A stretch of 64,000 bases of DNA from contig NC_084474.1 in the NCBI RefSeq assembly GCF_027409185.1, positions 4,953,382 through 5,017,381 of the forward strand. Direction: 5' to 3'. The DNA comes from Cynocephalus volans (taxonomy: Eukaryota > Chordata > Mammalia > Dermoptera > Cynocephalidae). Positions 1 through 12,155 of this stretch are shown piece after piece. The notes beneath the pieces are model-generated. The model had not been told where the DNA came from, did not search any database, and worked only from the letters and a program-made list of their open reading frames with translations. The stretch's first letter is position 1; every line of letters starts with the position of its first letter. The position numbers and the translations under genes were made by a program.

Positions 1-360
1 CTTGTATGGCTTCCTTTCCTAGGGTTACGGAATGGCCAGATTCATTCTTAAAACAAACACAGAACCACAGTGAACAGAAATAATAGAATTTTTTCAAATA
101 GCATGGACTGCCTTTTTAGAGAGATTTATGTTATTCAGATCACCCTCAAAAGCAATTCTAAATTCCAAAAAAGAAATCACATTAATATGTTTTTAAATGT
201 TATATTTAAAATGTGATGTTTATTATGTATTTTTTTTCAATAGTTAGCAAATTTTGTACCATAGAACTGTATTTTTATGTGCTGTATACATACATTATGG
301 AGCACTGGGCTCTTTGTATGATCCACATATCCATTACTTTCCTGAACATTTTCCTGGGTG
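1..360. other. No recognised feature
   Basis: AT-rich sequence without a gene or a repeat family I can name. Confidence 0.5.
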
Positions 361-369
361 TTTAAAGGG

Positions 370-535
370 AGGCAACATGGCGAAGTGAAAACCAGGGCAC
401 TTGGACTCTTGGGTTCCAGACCAGCCATTAACTAGGTATGTGAGCTGTGGGGCCCAAGGCAAGTTATTTACCCTTTCTGGGTTTTAAAATTTTCCTGGTA
501 GTATGTGGAAGGTACTAACATTAATAAGCACATGT
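370..535 (+). repeat. MIR SINE, diverged
   Basis: Matches the MIR plan: 'cttggactcttgggttccag', then 'taactaggtatgtgagc' and 'aaggcaagttatttaccc'. Confidence 0.6.
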
Positions 536-540
536 ACTTC

Positions 541-760
541 ACAGGGCCTTAACCTTTAGCTTAGTAGGGACACAGCCCTTAGATTAGTAAGACCACAGTC
601 CTTAGATCAGGCTGTAGATTAGTAGGACCACATTCCTTAGTTTTAGAAGGGCCAAAGCCCTTTAGGCTGCAGCATAGTGGGGCCACAGCTCTGTAGTTTT
701 AGCAAGGCCAAAGTTTTGTAGCTTAGGAATAGCCTAACCTTTTAGTATTGCACATAGAAA
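541..760 (+). repeat. Degenerate short repeats, perhaps ERV internal sequence
   Basis: Units of roughly 25-35 bases of the form 'ttag.ttagtaggaccacag.cc' recur six or seven times with drift. They end where an LTR-like sequence starts at 761, so they may be the end of a retroviral internal region. Confidence 0.5.
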
Positions 761-1352
761 TGTTAAGCTTGGGAAAAAACAAAACTTTCACAGGACTAAA
801 AAGTCTCTGGTATGGATATGAAAATTCTAAAACAGCAAAAGTGCTTGCTCTAAGGGCAGATGTCCTTGGTGCAGCTAAACCTAATTATGGGAAAATATGT
901 GTGCTAAAAGCTTGAAGGCTACCCTGCCAATTAGTGGCTGGTTTCACATTTCACATTCAGCTGTTTCTTTAAGTTTCCTAGTGAACTAAGTGTTGCCATA
1001 ACGATTATCTCATTGGTTTTTTTGTATGTCACAGAGCTTAGTTTTATGACTCCTTTGATGGTAAATTGCTTAAGCTATTTTTAAGTTGCACCTGCTTTCA
1101 TGAAAATTGTCATGCAGCCAGTTTGTGTCTGTTTTCACTGTGACTGATTAACCACCTGTGTTCTTTTCTGTAACTTTCTTGCCTGGACAATAAAAACAAG
1201 AGAAAACCTAGTTGGGGATTATTTCCCTAGGAATTCTTCTTGCTTGAAGAAGTCCTCTCCTGGAATTAACCCCTTCTGGGCCTCTCACTGCTGTGGAAAA
1301 ATGGGCTCTGAGTAATCCTTTGTGTCTCTGTCACCCTGGGAGAGAGGTGACA
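761..1352 (+). mobile_element. ERV LTR-like sequence
   Basis: Starts TGTTAAGC and ends GGTGACA, with a polyadenylation signal region (GGACAATAAAAACAAG, about 1185) and a U5-like tail reading 'ctctgtcaccctgggagag'. No target duplication is visible, as expected if it is a 3' LTR preceded by internal sequence. Confidence 0.5.
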
Positions 1353-3120
1353 GCAGTAGTAAGAGGTAATGACTCATGACCTTTGAAGATCTCTTCTGCT
1401 CTAAAATTCTATACTTTGGAGATTTATACTGGAGCTTTCACAATTTTTAAACCACACATCTTCTAAATGTGACTTGGTTCCTTTGGGAAAATATAATCTG
1501 CTTTACTACTACTTTAGGACAGTATTTGCAGGAATACATTGAGATGAAAATCAAGGATTCCTTCCCTTAAATTATTGATGGGATTATGGATTCAAAGGGC
1601 AAATTCGTCTCTCTTTTATTAAGAGTTGTATTGACTTCAACTCATTGCTTAACTCATTAGTTTGCTACGTAAATGACAATACTAATCTTAGAAAAATGTG
1701 TTTATCTCTGAATTCAGTTTAAAATTTTTAAAGACATTAGCATGAAACACTTTCCACAGCAAGCATCTTTCTGACCAACACAAATATAAAAGAGATAAAG
1801 CCTTTACGTGTGTGCACAGCTTGAGCCTTATTGAAGCTAAGGTGGGTGACGATAACTGTTTCAAACGTGGAGAAGATAAATATTTACACATAGTAATAAC
1901 CCTAAGAAAATAACTGCAAAACATAACTTTAAAGCAAAGAAATTTTAATTGCAAGTGTATAGTGAGAAAAATCTGCGGGCAAAATTTGCTTGCAAGCTAA
2001 TCACAGCAATTGGATGTTGCAAAACGTGTACTATTCCCCATCCCTGTCACGAGTGAGCACGGGACACACACGGGCACAGGCACGCACACACAGAGCTGTC
2101 CTCGGCTGTTCTCATCCTGCATGCTCCTGCTCACACCCCCTCTGCATGAAGTCTTCACTGAACATGTGGCTTCCACTCAGCTCCCTGTCTCTGAATCCTG
2201 TGGTGATTTCAATCTGTGTGATACGGTCTAGAATATAATTATTCCCTATCATTTCATTACATGAACTTGATTTCTGTAACTATACCAGCATATCCTGCAT
2301 TACATCCCCAACAGTACTTGATACAGCCAAGCACCTATCAAGGCTGAATTAATATGTGTTGATCGATTGATGCAGAAATTTTGGATTGGGTTGTTTGTCT
2401 AAAAATGGGGAAAAATTGTACTCTTGCTCAGCTCCTCCTACGTTTTCTAGCTGTGTGTGTGTGTGTGTGTGAGTGAGTGAGTGTGCATGTAATTATCAGT
2501 ATGTACCTTGAAATTTTTTCTTACATTAAAGGAATTTTCAAAATTATATTATCATTCAAGTTTCCCTAACTGACTCAAAAATATCCTAATTTTACACTCT
2601 GCTGCCACCTGGGGGTCCTGAGACAGGGGCTGTGGGCTGCATGCAATCAGGCATGCAACAGAACATGCCAAACCCGTGGTGGTTAAGAAAGTTCTTAAGG
2701 CGGTAGACCAACCCAGCAAAATACTTACCACCAAGCTTCACTCCCTGGAAGAGAAACCTCAAAGCAATCACTTTGAGACACAACAGAGAGCAGATGCCAA
2801 ATCTCCTCAGACAAGTAAAGGCATAATATATCAGCCCTGAAAGAAGAGCAAGTCTAAGGAAAAAAAAGTCCTAATTTTATAGTTAGCTTGTCTAAAATAG
2901 GATTTAACCCAGGACTATATTGTTATGCCTCTTAAACCTATTCTAATCTCTTTCTTGGCATTGATCTGTTGAAAGGACTAGATCAGTTTTCCCAAGAATA
3001 TTGCAGTTTTTGGATTTGTCTGGTTGCTGGCTTCTGGTGTCATGTGGCTTGTTCCTCTGTCTCCAGTGTTTCCTGGCCATGTGGTAGAGAAGCAGAGAGC
3101 ATGCAATGGTGCAGCCCAGT
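1353..3120. other. No gene recognised; TG repeat at 2452-2490
   Basis: Unique-looking sequence with a short TG/AGTG microsatellite. Small open frames on both strands overlap and show no domain. Confidence 0.5.
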
Positions 3121-4095
3121 GACCCTTAGCTAAGAAGATTAGTACAAAGGAAAGGGATTATCAAGAGAAGGGGGACAAAGCCCTGAAAGCATTGCAGAAG
3201 CCTCTGGGGCCAACCCTTCCACTTCAGGCCCAAAGACCTAGGGAGACAGAATGGTATCAGGGAACAGGCCTGAGGCACCCTCCACAGGCTTGCCACCCAG
3301 GGCCACCTTGGGAAGCTGCTTCTAGCACCAGCACCCCAGCTGCTTTGGCTAATCCAGCTGTGGCTGGATGTGCAGCTTTGGGAAATACAAGCTGGAGGCT
3401 TTGGCAGCATCCATGAGGTGTTAGGTCTGCAGGCTTGCAGAATACCAGAGCTGTGGAGGCTTGGGAGCCTCCACCTCAGTTTCAAAGGATGTATGGAAAA
3501 GCCTATGGGCTCAGAAAGAGAACTATCACAGGAGCAGATTCACTGTAGACAGCCTTCGCTAGAGCAATGCTGAGTGGAAACGTGGGGTCAGAGTTGTAGC
3601 AGAGAAACCCCAACAGTGCCATGCCTAGTGGAGCCATGAGAGCGGGACCACCATGGAGACCCCAGACCTGTGGAGTTACCAGAATGGAACATCAGCCTGG
3701 GAGAGCTGAAGTGTGGCTTATGATCAGGAAAGCCATAGAAGTGAGCTGCCCAAGGACTTCGGGACCCAACCCCCATACCAGCATGCAGAGGACATCGAAC
3801 ATGGAGGCAAGGTACCTGATTAGCCAGCTTTGAGATTTAATGCCTGCCCTGATGGGCTTTGGACTTGTTTGGGACCTGTTACTCCTTTCTTTGGCCTATG
3901 TCTCCCATTTTGAATGGGAATATGTACCCTATGTTTGTCTCACCATTGTATCTTGGAAGTAGATAACTTATTTTGAATTTCACAGATGGGACTTTGAACT
4001 TTGGATTTTTGAGTTGAAACAAATTAAAGCCTTGGGGATGAAATGAATGTATTTGCATGTGAAAAGACATGAGGTTTGAGGGGCCAGGGGTGGAA
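3121..4095 (+). mobile_element. MaLR (ERVL-MaLR) internal region, 5'-incomplete
   Basis: Its 3' half is collinear with the internal part of the MaLR element at 7731-9268 (the 'tgggctttggacttgtttgggacctgtt' and 'tctcccattttgaatgggaatatg' region), but it is more diverged. It leads directly into the LTR at 4096. Open frames are short and broken. Confidence 0.75.
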
Positions 4096-4515
4096 TGTAG
4101 TGGATTGAATTATGTCCCCCCAAACTCACTGAAGCTTGAATTGTGTCCCCAAGTTTTATGTATTAGAAACTTGGCCCCCACTGTGACTGTTAAGAGGGTG
4201 GGAAATCCTATTATGGTAATTGAAAGGTGGAGCCTTGAGGAGATAATTAGATTATAGGACCACACTGTAGTGAATGGATTAAAAATGGTGGTCATGGGTG
4301 TGGTTCTGAGGGCTTTAAAAGAAGAGAGAAGAGAGTCTTTCTCTCTGCTCTTTCTGCTTCCACCATCTTGCAATGTGAGACCCTGGGTCACTGTCACCAC
4401 CACCAGATGGACTTTGCACGTCCCAGCCTCAGTAACTAAGTAATAAATTTCATTTTCTTTATAAATCACTCAGCTTAAAGTATTTTGTTATAAGCAACAG
4501 GAAAGGACTAATGTA
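4096..4515 (+). mobile_element. MaLR LTR (MST/MLT1-like), 3' LTR
   Basis: Begins 'tgtagtggattgaattatgt', has an AATAAA at about 4440 and ends '...ataagcaacaggaaaggactaatgta', the usual MaLR terminus. It follows the internal region without a gap. Confidence 0.85.
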
Positions 4516-5673
4516 AAACCTAACTATAATTCTGGTTCAATATTTTTGGCAGTAATAAATACATCATGGACGATAAGGAGATGATACTGTCTGGGTATCT
4601 CAACACTCAGGTTAAGACTAGTCCCTGGATTAAGGTAACAATGGTTTGATCTCTCCTCTATCCAGTGGTGACTTTTGTGGAATAGCCTGTGACTATAACA
4701 CACAGCAGAGTTACAAAAACTCTCACCTATGACCATGGTCCCTTTAAAGATGGTTTCTAAGCAGGTGTGTTGGAACACTGTAATTTCTAATAAGTGATAT
4801 TTTTATGATGGGATGGACCTTTGGTTGTATTGAATTCTTTCTCTGAAGCACCTACTATTATGTATTAAAATGAATTCATTCAACAGCCATGATGATTACC
4901 ATTTATGTTTTACCTGATATGTATTTCTCCTTTGTATTAAGACTTTCTGTTTAGCATGCCAATAAAATAATAGTGAAAATAAAAGTAACATTATATCTTT
5001 GGCTCATGAACATAATCTCGGGTTTGGGAAAACTAGCCCAGAGCAGCAATCTATCTACTAATGCAGACTGTCATGCCTCCAGACAGGGTTAACCCTGGAG
5101 GGGCAGGGCAGCCTGTCCTGTTGTAGGAGTAGGCATACCCACCAGAACACTCAAGCATGGTCTCAGCTGTGGGCAACAAGAGGAGATCCAGCCAGGCCAG
5201 AAGATTCCAGTGTCCAAAGGGAAATAACAGGAAGAAGAATAAAGATTAACTCAGGCAACCTTCTAAAAACAACCCTCAGAGAAAGGCACTATTATCCACG
5301 TTTTGCAGATGAAGGTCTCCTTCATCAGCAAAATTTTATTCTCAGGGGAAAAAAAGAGTAGAGAAGGATCCACCCTGCTTTACTCCAGCAGGATGGATCT
5401 CCTGCCGTAGAGAAGCACCTGCCCCTCAACAAGCCTGCTTAGCATGTCCCTTCACAGGCCACTGTCTCAAACAAATATCCTCAAGAGGGTTCCAGTGTTT
5501 CTTAGGGGGGGTCTTATGGGCATTTTGACAGGGAAAATTCTACAGTGCTATGTCCTACTCATCAAAGGGTGCCTTAACATTCTAGCCCCCAGGCCTAAGT
5601 GACAACAGCATCCTCAGTCATTGTGAGAGCCAACAAATGCCCTTTTAGACATTTCCAAATACCAACTGGAAGA

Positions 5674-5696
5674 GTGTGTGTGTGTGTGTGTGTGTG
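5674..5696. repeat. (TG)n microsatellite
   Basis: About 11 TG units. Confidence 0.9.
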
Positions 5697-5938
5697 AAGT
5701 GGGTGCAATGGCCTCTTCAATTGAGAGGACTAGTGTATTTGCCCATTCAGTCTGCTATAATGAGAATACCATAGACTGGTGGCTTACAAATGACAGAAAT
5801 TTATTTCTCACTGTTCTGGAGAATGGGAATTCCAAGGTCAAGGTGCTGGCAGAGAAGGGGTCTGGTGAGGGCCCACCTCCTGGTTCACAGATGATCATCT
5901 TCTGCGTGAGTCACCACATGGTAGAAGGGGCAAGCGAG

Positions 5939-6558
5939 TGCTGACCTGAAAGATACTGAGGCTGAACATAGCATAGGATTTATTGAGCCAGTATGATGAT
6001 TGCAACCAGGGAAACACATAGGTCAGGTTGCCCTGAGAAATGCACTCTGAAGAGGGCCAGCAGAGATCAGCATTTTATAATTGTGGGAAAATAGCCTAAG
6101 TGATTCATTTCCAAGAATAGCTTTAAAAGGGTTGCTTGACTAACCTGTGGTGTGATAACCCCTGAAAGTACAATTTCCCATGGGTGACTTCTCAAGATGG
6201 TGGCTGGCCACCTTGTTCTTGTTACTTTCTGCTTCTTCTTCCTCCTCAGGACTTCTGGTGGGCCTTTTTCATGGGCTTGTCCTGAGCCCCTCCGGCAGAA
6301 AGGGGACAATAAATGCCTTATAAGGAAATAATAAAACTTGGGTGAAGTCTGGGAAGATTGTACCCCCATAGTACCCAGCCAATGAAGAACTGGGGGAGAG
6401 ACTTGTGCACCAGGGAATAAATTGCTCAATGTAACCATTTCCTGTGTGCGTGCTCAACAGACACCGGATCTTGCAAGAACACCATTAATGTCTTGCTATG
6501 TCATACCTCGTGTCTCCATGTCCCCTTTGGCATTGGACAGGTGAGGGCATTTCTCACA
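5939..6558 (-). mobile_element. ERV LTR (family A)
   Basis: On the minus strand it starts TGTGAGAAATGCC, has AATAAATCC near the 3' end (about 6017-5975) and ends ...TTTCAGGTCAGCA, giving TG...CA ends and 620 bases. A second, 3'-truncated copy lies at 44863-45336 on the plus strand. Open frames in both copies look alike only because the DNA is related. Confidence 0.75.
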
Positions 6559-6869
6559 ATAATCATAAGAAGTGGGAGAATCAAAAGACAGAGAGAAGAG
6601 GACTGCCTCTATTATAATTACATTGGTTTTGTTATTGGCTAATAAACATATATAGATTTTGGGTTGTTATCAGGTTATGTCTTACATGCAGGAATCTAGG
6701 GTAAAGGATATAAGACGCATTCTAGGTTGTTTTATTACTTTTTCTGGTGCATGTATGTCTGGAAACAGTGTTATGATAACATGTAGAGGTGACTTCTGGC
6801 TTATCCCAGATTTCCCCAGGCACTATAATTTAGCTGACTGGTCAGAGCAAATTTTTTAGTTATCAGAAG
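6559..6869 (-). mobile_element. Sequence inserted with LTR A, perhaps ERV internal remnant
   Basis: These 311 bases lie between the LTR and the resumed MLT1 flank, so they came with, or into, the same insertion. No retroviral motif is visible. Confidence 0.35.
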
Positions 6870-7313
6870 CTCTCTGGGTACTCTTTTATAAGGACACTGA
6901 TTTCATTCAAGTGGTCTCCACACTATGACCTAATCCCTCCAAAAGGCCCCACCTCCTAACACCATCACCTTGGAAGTTAGAAATTTAACATGAGTTTGGG
7001 GAGGATGAAAACATTCCATCTATGGCAGCTGGGTACTGCTGCAGCATTGAAAAGATAATCTCAAAGACAAAGGTAGCAGGACAAAGGGAGGTGCTCAGAT
7101 GTTGTGTCCCTGCTATTATTGGGGTCCTCTCCTGAAAAACAAGAGGCACACCCTGGGCCTTGGGGGGGGTTGGGTTGGGTGGTAACATCCCAGATGGACC
7201 GTGCCTCTGGGTTCTTGGAGTCTACCTCTTCCCTCCCCCACTTCCTGTAGTCCTCTCCTTTTTCTGTTTTTCCCACTGGTTTCCCCCTCCCTCCCACCTT
7301 TGTCTAGTCTGCC

Positions 7314-7730
7314 TGATGGAGTTTGGATGTGTTGTCCCCTCCAAAACTCATGTAGAAATTTGATCTCCAATGTAGCAGTGTTGGAAACTGATTGAGACAC
7401 GGGAGAGGATCCCTCATGAATGGATTAATGCTCTCCCTGGGGGAGGGGAGATTAATAGTGAGTTCTCACTCTATTAGTTCCTGCGAGAGCTCATTGCTTC
7501 AAGAGACCCTGGCACCTTCTCTCTCTCTTGCTTCCTCTCTCTTGCTTCCTCTCGCCATGTGATCTGCTTGTACCCGCTGGATGCCTGCCACTTTCCACCA
7601 TGAATAGAAGCAGCCTGAGGCCCTTGCCAGATGCAGCTGTCCCAGAATCGTAAGCCAAATAAACCTCTTTCCTTTATAAATTACCCAGTCTCAGGTATTT
7701 TGTTATAGCAACACAAAAAGGACTAAAACA
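7314..7730 (+). repeat. 5' LTR of MaLR element
   Basis: Starts TGATGGAGTTTGGATGTG and ends GGACTAAAACA. It has an AATAAA (about 7658). Confidence 0.9.
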
Positions 7731-7752
7731 GAAAATTGGTACCAGGAGTGGG

Positions 7753-8181
7753 GTGTTGCTGTACAGATACCTGAAAATGTGGATGCAGCTTTGGAACTGG
7801 GTAATGGGTAAATGTTGGAGGAGTTTGGAGGACTTAGAAGAAGAGAAAAAAACAAGGGAAAGTTTGGAATGTCTTAGAGACTTATTTGGTGGCAAGCAGA
7901 ATGCTGATAGAAAAGTGGACAGTAAAGGCCATGCGGATGATGAGGTCTCAGACAGAAATGAGGAACTTATTGGGAATTGGGCAAAAGATAACCCTTGCTA
8001 CACCATAGCAAGGAACTTAGCTGCATTGTGTCCATGCCCTTGGACTTTGTGGAAGTTGGAACTTAAGAGTTGTGAACCAGAGCATTTGGCCAAAGAAATT
8101 TCTAAGCAGCAAAGCATTAAGAATGCTGCATGGCTACTTCTAACAGCCTACTCTGAGTTATGGTGGCAAATCATGATGTAA
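7753..8181 (+). pseudogene. Open frame in MaLR internal region (gag-position), truncated
   Basis: A 142-codon frame, not recognisable as gag by motif. It is rich in charged residues (E-E-K-K-T-R-E-S) with a W/C-rich middle. The same frame is open, and longer, in the copy at 63502-63996 on the other strand. Here a one-base difference near 8167 brings an early stop. The function, if any, is unknown. Confidence 0.5.
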
Positions 8182-9268
8182 AGCCAGAATTTAAAATGGA
8201 AGCAGAGCGTAAAGATTTGGAAACTTTGCAGCCTGGCCATGCAGTAAAGAAACAGAAAGCCAGAGAACAATGCAAGGGTGAAGTACATAAACTGGTTGCT
8301 AAAGATATTATCTTGGTGGTGAGGCAGCCAGATGATAATAGCAGAGAAAATGAGAAGAAAGCCCTGCAGGCATTTGAGAAGTCTGGAAGGGTGCCCCACC
8401 CATCACAGTCCCTGAGGCCTAGAAGGACTGAGTTGACCCAGAGGACAGACCTGGGGTGGCCAGAGTGGCCCCAGGTGTGGTTCGTGCAGCAGCCCTGGAG
8501 AGTAGAGGCCCGAACGTCCACGTTGTGTTAAGTCTGCAGGCCAGCAGGACATGCAAGCAGTGGAGGCATGGCAGCCTCCACCCAGATTCCAGAGGATATA
8601 TGGAAAAGTCTGGTGGCCCAGGCAGAGACTGCTGCAGGAGCAGAGCCACTGATGAGGCCATCTACTAGGGCAATGCCGAGCAGAAAAGTGGGATTGGAGC
8701 ACCCACAGGGAGCCCCCACCAGGGAAATGTCTAGTAGAGCCAAGGCAGTGAGACCACCATGGAAACCCCAGACTTATGGAGCTACCAGACTGGAACACTG
8801 GCCTGGAAAAGCCACAGGCACCAGCACAGCTTACTGGGCTGCACCTGGCAGAGCTGTTGGAATGAGGCTGCCTGATGCTTTGGGGGCCCAGATGCCCAGT
8901 TGTGCCTAGGATGCAGGACTTGTAGTCAAAGAAGATTATTTTGGAGGTTTAAGACATAATGTCTGCCCTGCTGGGTTTTGGACTTCTTTGGGGCCTGTTT
9001 TTCCTTTCTTCTGGCCTATTCCTCCCTTTTGGAATGGGAATGTGTACCCAATGTCTGTTCCACCATTGTATCTAGGTAGTAGATAAATTTGGTTTTGTTT
9101 TTCAGGTTCACAGATGGAAGGACTTTTGCTTTTGGTCTCAGATGAGACTTTGGACTTTGGACTTTTAAGTTGGTGCTGGAGCAAGCTAAGACTTTTGGGA
9201 CTGTCGGGATAGAATGATTGTATTTTGTATGTGAGAGGGACATGAGTTTTGGGGGGCCGGGGGTGGAA

Positions 9269-9678
9269 TGATGGAGTTTGGATGTGTTGTCCCCTCCAAA
9301 ACTCATGTAGAAATTTGATCTCCCATGTGGCAGTGTTGGAAACTGATTGAGTCATGGGGGCGGATCCCTCATGAATGGATTAATGCTCTCCCTGGGGGAG
9401 GGGGGATTAATGAGTGAGTTTTTGCTCTATTAGTTCCAGCAAGAGCTTGTTGCTTGAAAAGACCCTGGCACCTCCTCTTTCTGTCTCTCTTGCTTCCTCT
9501 TGCCATGTGATCTGCTTGTACCTGCTGGTTGCCCGCCACTTTCCACCATGAGTAGAAGCAGCCTGAGGCCCATGCCAGATGCAGCTGTCCCAGAATCGTA
9601 AGCCAAATAAACCTCTTTCCTTTATAAATTACCCAGTCTCGGGTATTTTGTTATAGCAACACAAAACGGACTAAAACA
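9269..9678 (+). repeat. 3' LTR of MaLR element
   Basis: Nearly the same as the 5' LTR, with scattered substitutions and small indels, so the insertion is neither very recent nor ancient. Confidence 0.9.
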
Positions 9679-11076
9679 GTGCCTCTTGTGTGACCTCATC
9701 CAAGAGAAGGAATCAAGCCCCAGTTTGTTTAGGCCAAGATTGCAAACTCGTGACCCTGCACACGTTTTGTTAGGCTGACACAAAAATTTTATTTTTGTTT
9801 CTTAATTTAGTTGACACATTTCAAAACTAGGAGATTTTATATAAAAAGCTTGCTTTGTAGTTGCTCTTGAAAAATGAGAAGCTGCAGCCCCCCGAGCCCA
9901 CATTCCAGCATGACGATGCTGCCTGGGGGTGGCTCGCCCTGGCCCTCAGCGGTTTTCTCCTCTGCCACTCAATGCTGCCTCTGCCAAGGGAAGCGTGGAC
10001 TGTTGGGCAGCCAGGGAGAGGAGCCCTGGAAAGTTTCCACCGTGGCTGTGACTTGTCTTTTTCTAGATGTGTGCTGTTCGGCGCAGCGGGCTGCCTCAGT
10101 GATGGAGCTCACACTGGAGACTCAGACACAGCCTACAGGAGCTATCTTGTCCCTGTCCCTGGATAGGATAACCTTGGACACTTTTTATTGCCAACAAATA
10201 GTCCTGACCTTGCTAAAATGAGGGCATTTGCTCCTTCCTCTTCCTGACGTGGCTCACGTTCCACAGCAGAAGCCTGTCCCCAGTCCCCCTCCCAGTCCTC
10301 GCGATTCCCCCTGGCCTCTGGCCGAGCAGGGGTTGGCGACACAAGAGATGAGCCTCTCAGCCGGTTTACTGTCCTCTTCTAGTCTCATCTCATGAGAGAG
10401 AATGAACTGTACAGGGGTTAAAAAATGGTTTAACAGTCAGGAGATTTGGGTTCTAGTGTTAGATTTGTTATTAATTAGCTACGTGATCACGGCAAGCCAC
10501 TCTACCTCTGGAGATTTAAAAAAAAGAGTTGGTTTAAATAATGGATGCGTTCCATTTCATGTCTAAAAGTCACCGATTCTGTGGTTCAGATGCAGGACAC
10601 CCGCCAGTGCAGGCGCACATGTGTGAACACACACGCACGTATGAACAGTGGTGATAAAATCATAATTAAGATAATTTCAAGTCAATTCTAAAAGTTAAAA
10701 GTCTCAGTGAACAAAAAGACCTTTGATATTTTACTCCCTTCATGCCCTTTTACAAATTTTCATCCATGCTTTCCTTTGTTCTTCTAAAAGAATGTTCTGG
10801 CTCCTTTTTTTTCAAATGCTCATTTCATTTATTTTTAAATATGTGCTGCCAGTTTGTTTACTTGTGAGTACAAGATGCTCTCTTCCCTGAGGGTCACTGA
10901 GCAACTTCTGGAAAGCTGGGCCAGAAAGGCTGAGGTGCACTCAGGTGTGAAAGGACGAGTTAAAAGTCAAGATGTGCTTCCTGGCGCCTAGCAGGAGCGC
11001 TCTCCTCCCATCTTCCTGCAGCACAGTTATTAAAAGTCTTGTTTTTATATCTAACAGAGGAGTAATTTATAAAATA
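9679..11076. other. No gene recognised; MIR at about 10430-10555
   Basis: The stretch at 9860-10350 is moderately GC-rich with overlapping frames on both strands and no known domain. The MIR on the plus strand is recognised by 'gagatttgggttctag' and 'ctacgtgatcacggcaagcc'. Confidence 0.5.
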
Positions 11077-11279
11077 CAGCCATGCATCACTTGACAATGG
11101 GGATACGTTTTGAGAAATGTGTCGTTAGGCTATTTCACTGTTGTGTGAACATCAGAGGGTGTACTTACACACACCTAGACGGTGTAGCCTACCGCACTCC
11201 TAGGCTGTATGGTGCAGCCATCGTCGCATATGTACATGGCCCATCACTGACTGAAACATCATTATGGGGTGCATGACTG
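11077..11279 (+). mobile_element. Tigger-like (pogo-type) DNA transposon remnant
   Basis: It begins CAGCCATGCATCAC and ends GGGGTGCATGACTG, imperfect terminal inverted repeats flanked by TA on both sides. The interior 'gatacgttttgagaaatgtg' is typical of a common internally deleted Tigger family. No transposase frame remains. Confidence 0.7.
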
Positions 11280-12155
11280 TATATAAGGAATTCCAACAAC
11301 TCAGCAACAAAAAGCCAAATAACCTGATTTAAAAATGGGCTAACAACTTGAACAGACATTTCTCCAAAGACATACAAATGGCCAATAAGCACATGAAAAT
11401 GCTCAACATCACGAATCATTAGGAAAATGCAAATCAAAACCATGCAATGAGATATTATCTCAGACCCATTCGGACAGCTACTACCCCAAATCCTGGAAAG
11501 TAACAAGCCCTGGTGAGACTGTGAACACATTGGAGCCTTTGTGCACTGCTGGCGGGAATGTAAAATGGTACAGCCACTGTGGAAAATAGTATGGCTGTTC
11601 CTCAAAAAATTAAAAATAGCATAACTGTATCATCCAGCAGTTCCACTTCTGGCCATATACTCAAAAGAATTGCAAGCAGGAACTCAAAAATATATTTGTA
11701 AGCCCGTGTTCACAGCAGCATTATTCATAATAGTCAAAAAAGGAAGAGCCCAAGGGGCGAGTGGATATGTACAGTGTGGGACAGGCACAGCGGAGTACTG
11801 TCCAGCCTGGAAAAGGGAAAACACTTTCCATGCATGGACCTTGAGGACATATGCCAAGTGAAATAAACCAGTCACAAACAGATAAATACTGTGAGATTCT
11901 GCCTACATGAAGTATCTGGAGTTGTCAAATTCTAGAAACAGAAGGTAGAATGGTGGTTGCCAGTGGCTAGGGGTAAGGGAGGAGCAGGATTCATTGTTTA
12001 ATGGGTACAGAGTTTCAGCTTTGAAAAGTCACCTGGAGATGGATGGTGGGGATGGTGTCACACAACGAAGTGAATACACTGACTACCACCGAACGGTATC
12101 CTGAAGAGTGGGTAAGACGGCACATTTTATGTTATGAGTTTTTTCTAACAAAACT
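11280..12155 (+). mobile_element. L1 3' end (old)
   Basis: Degenerate ORF2 C-terminal sequence and 3' UTR ('tggccaataagcacatgaaa', 'tgggacaggcacagcggagt'). It ends near '...ttatgttatgagttttttc', the usual end of mid-age L1s. A SINE sits at its 3' end. Confidence 0.8.

Larger units (their letters stand above)
5734..7027 (-). mobile_element. MLT1-like MaLR LTR, split by an ERV insertion
   Basis: Two flanks, 5734-5938 and 6870-7027, read together as one MLT1-type LTR in reverse ('ggggcaagcgag' continues as 'ctctctgggtactc'). The middle 931 bases are a later insertion. Confidence 0.7.
7314..9678 (+). mobile_element. Complete MaLR element: LTR, internal region, LTR
   Basis: Two closely similar LTRs (7314-7730 and 9269-9678) flank a 1,538-base internal region. 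A primer-binding-site-like sequence (TGGTACCAGGAGTGGGG) lies just inside the 5' LTR at about 7737, and a purine-rich tract (9248-9268) lies just before the 3' LTR. Flanking five bases are CTGCC and GTGCC, a target duplication with one mismatch. Like other MaLRs it has no pol or env. Confidence 0.9.

Noticed and set aside
3126..3485. A 119-codon minus-strand frame as a gene
   Set aside because: It is antisense to a MaLR internal region.
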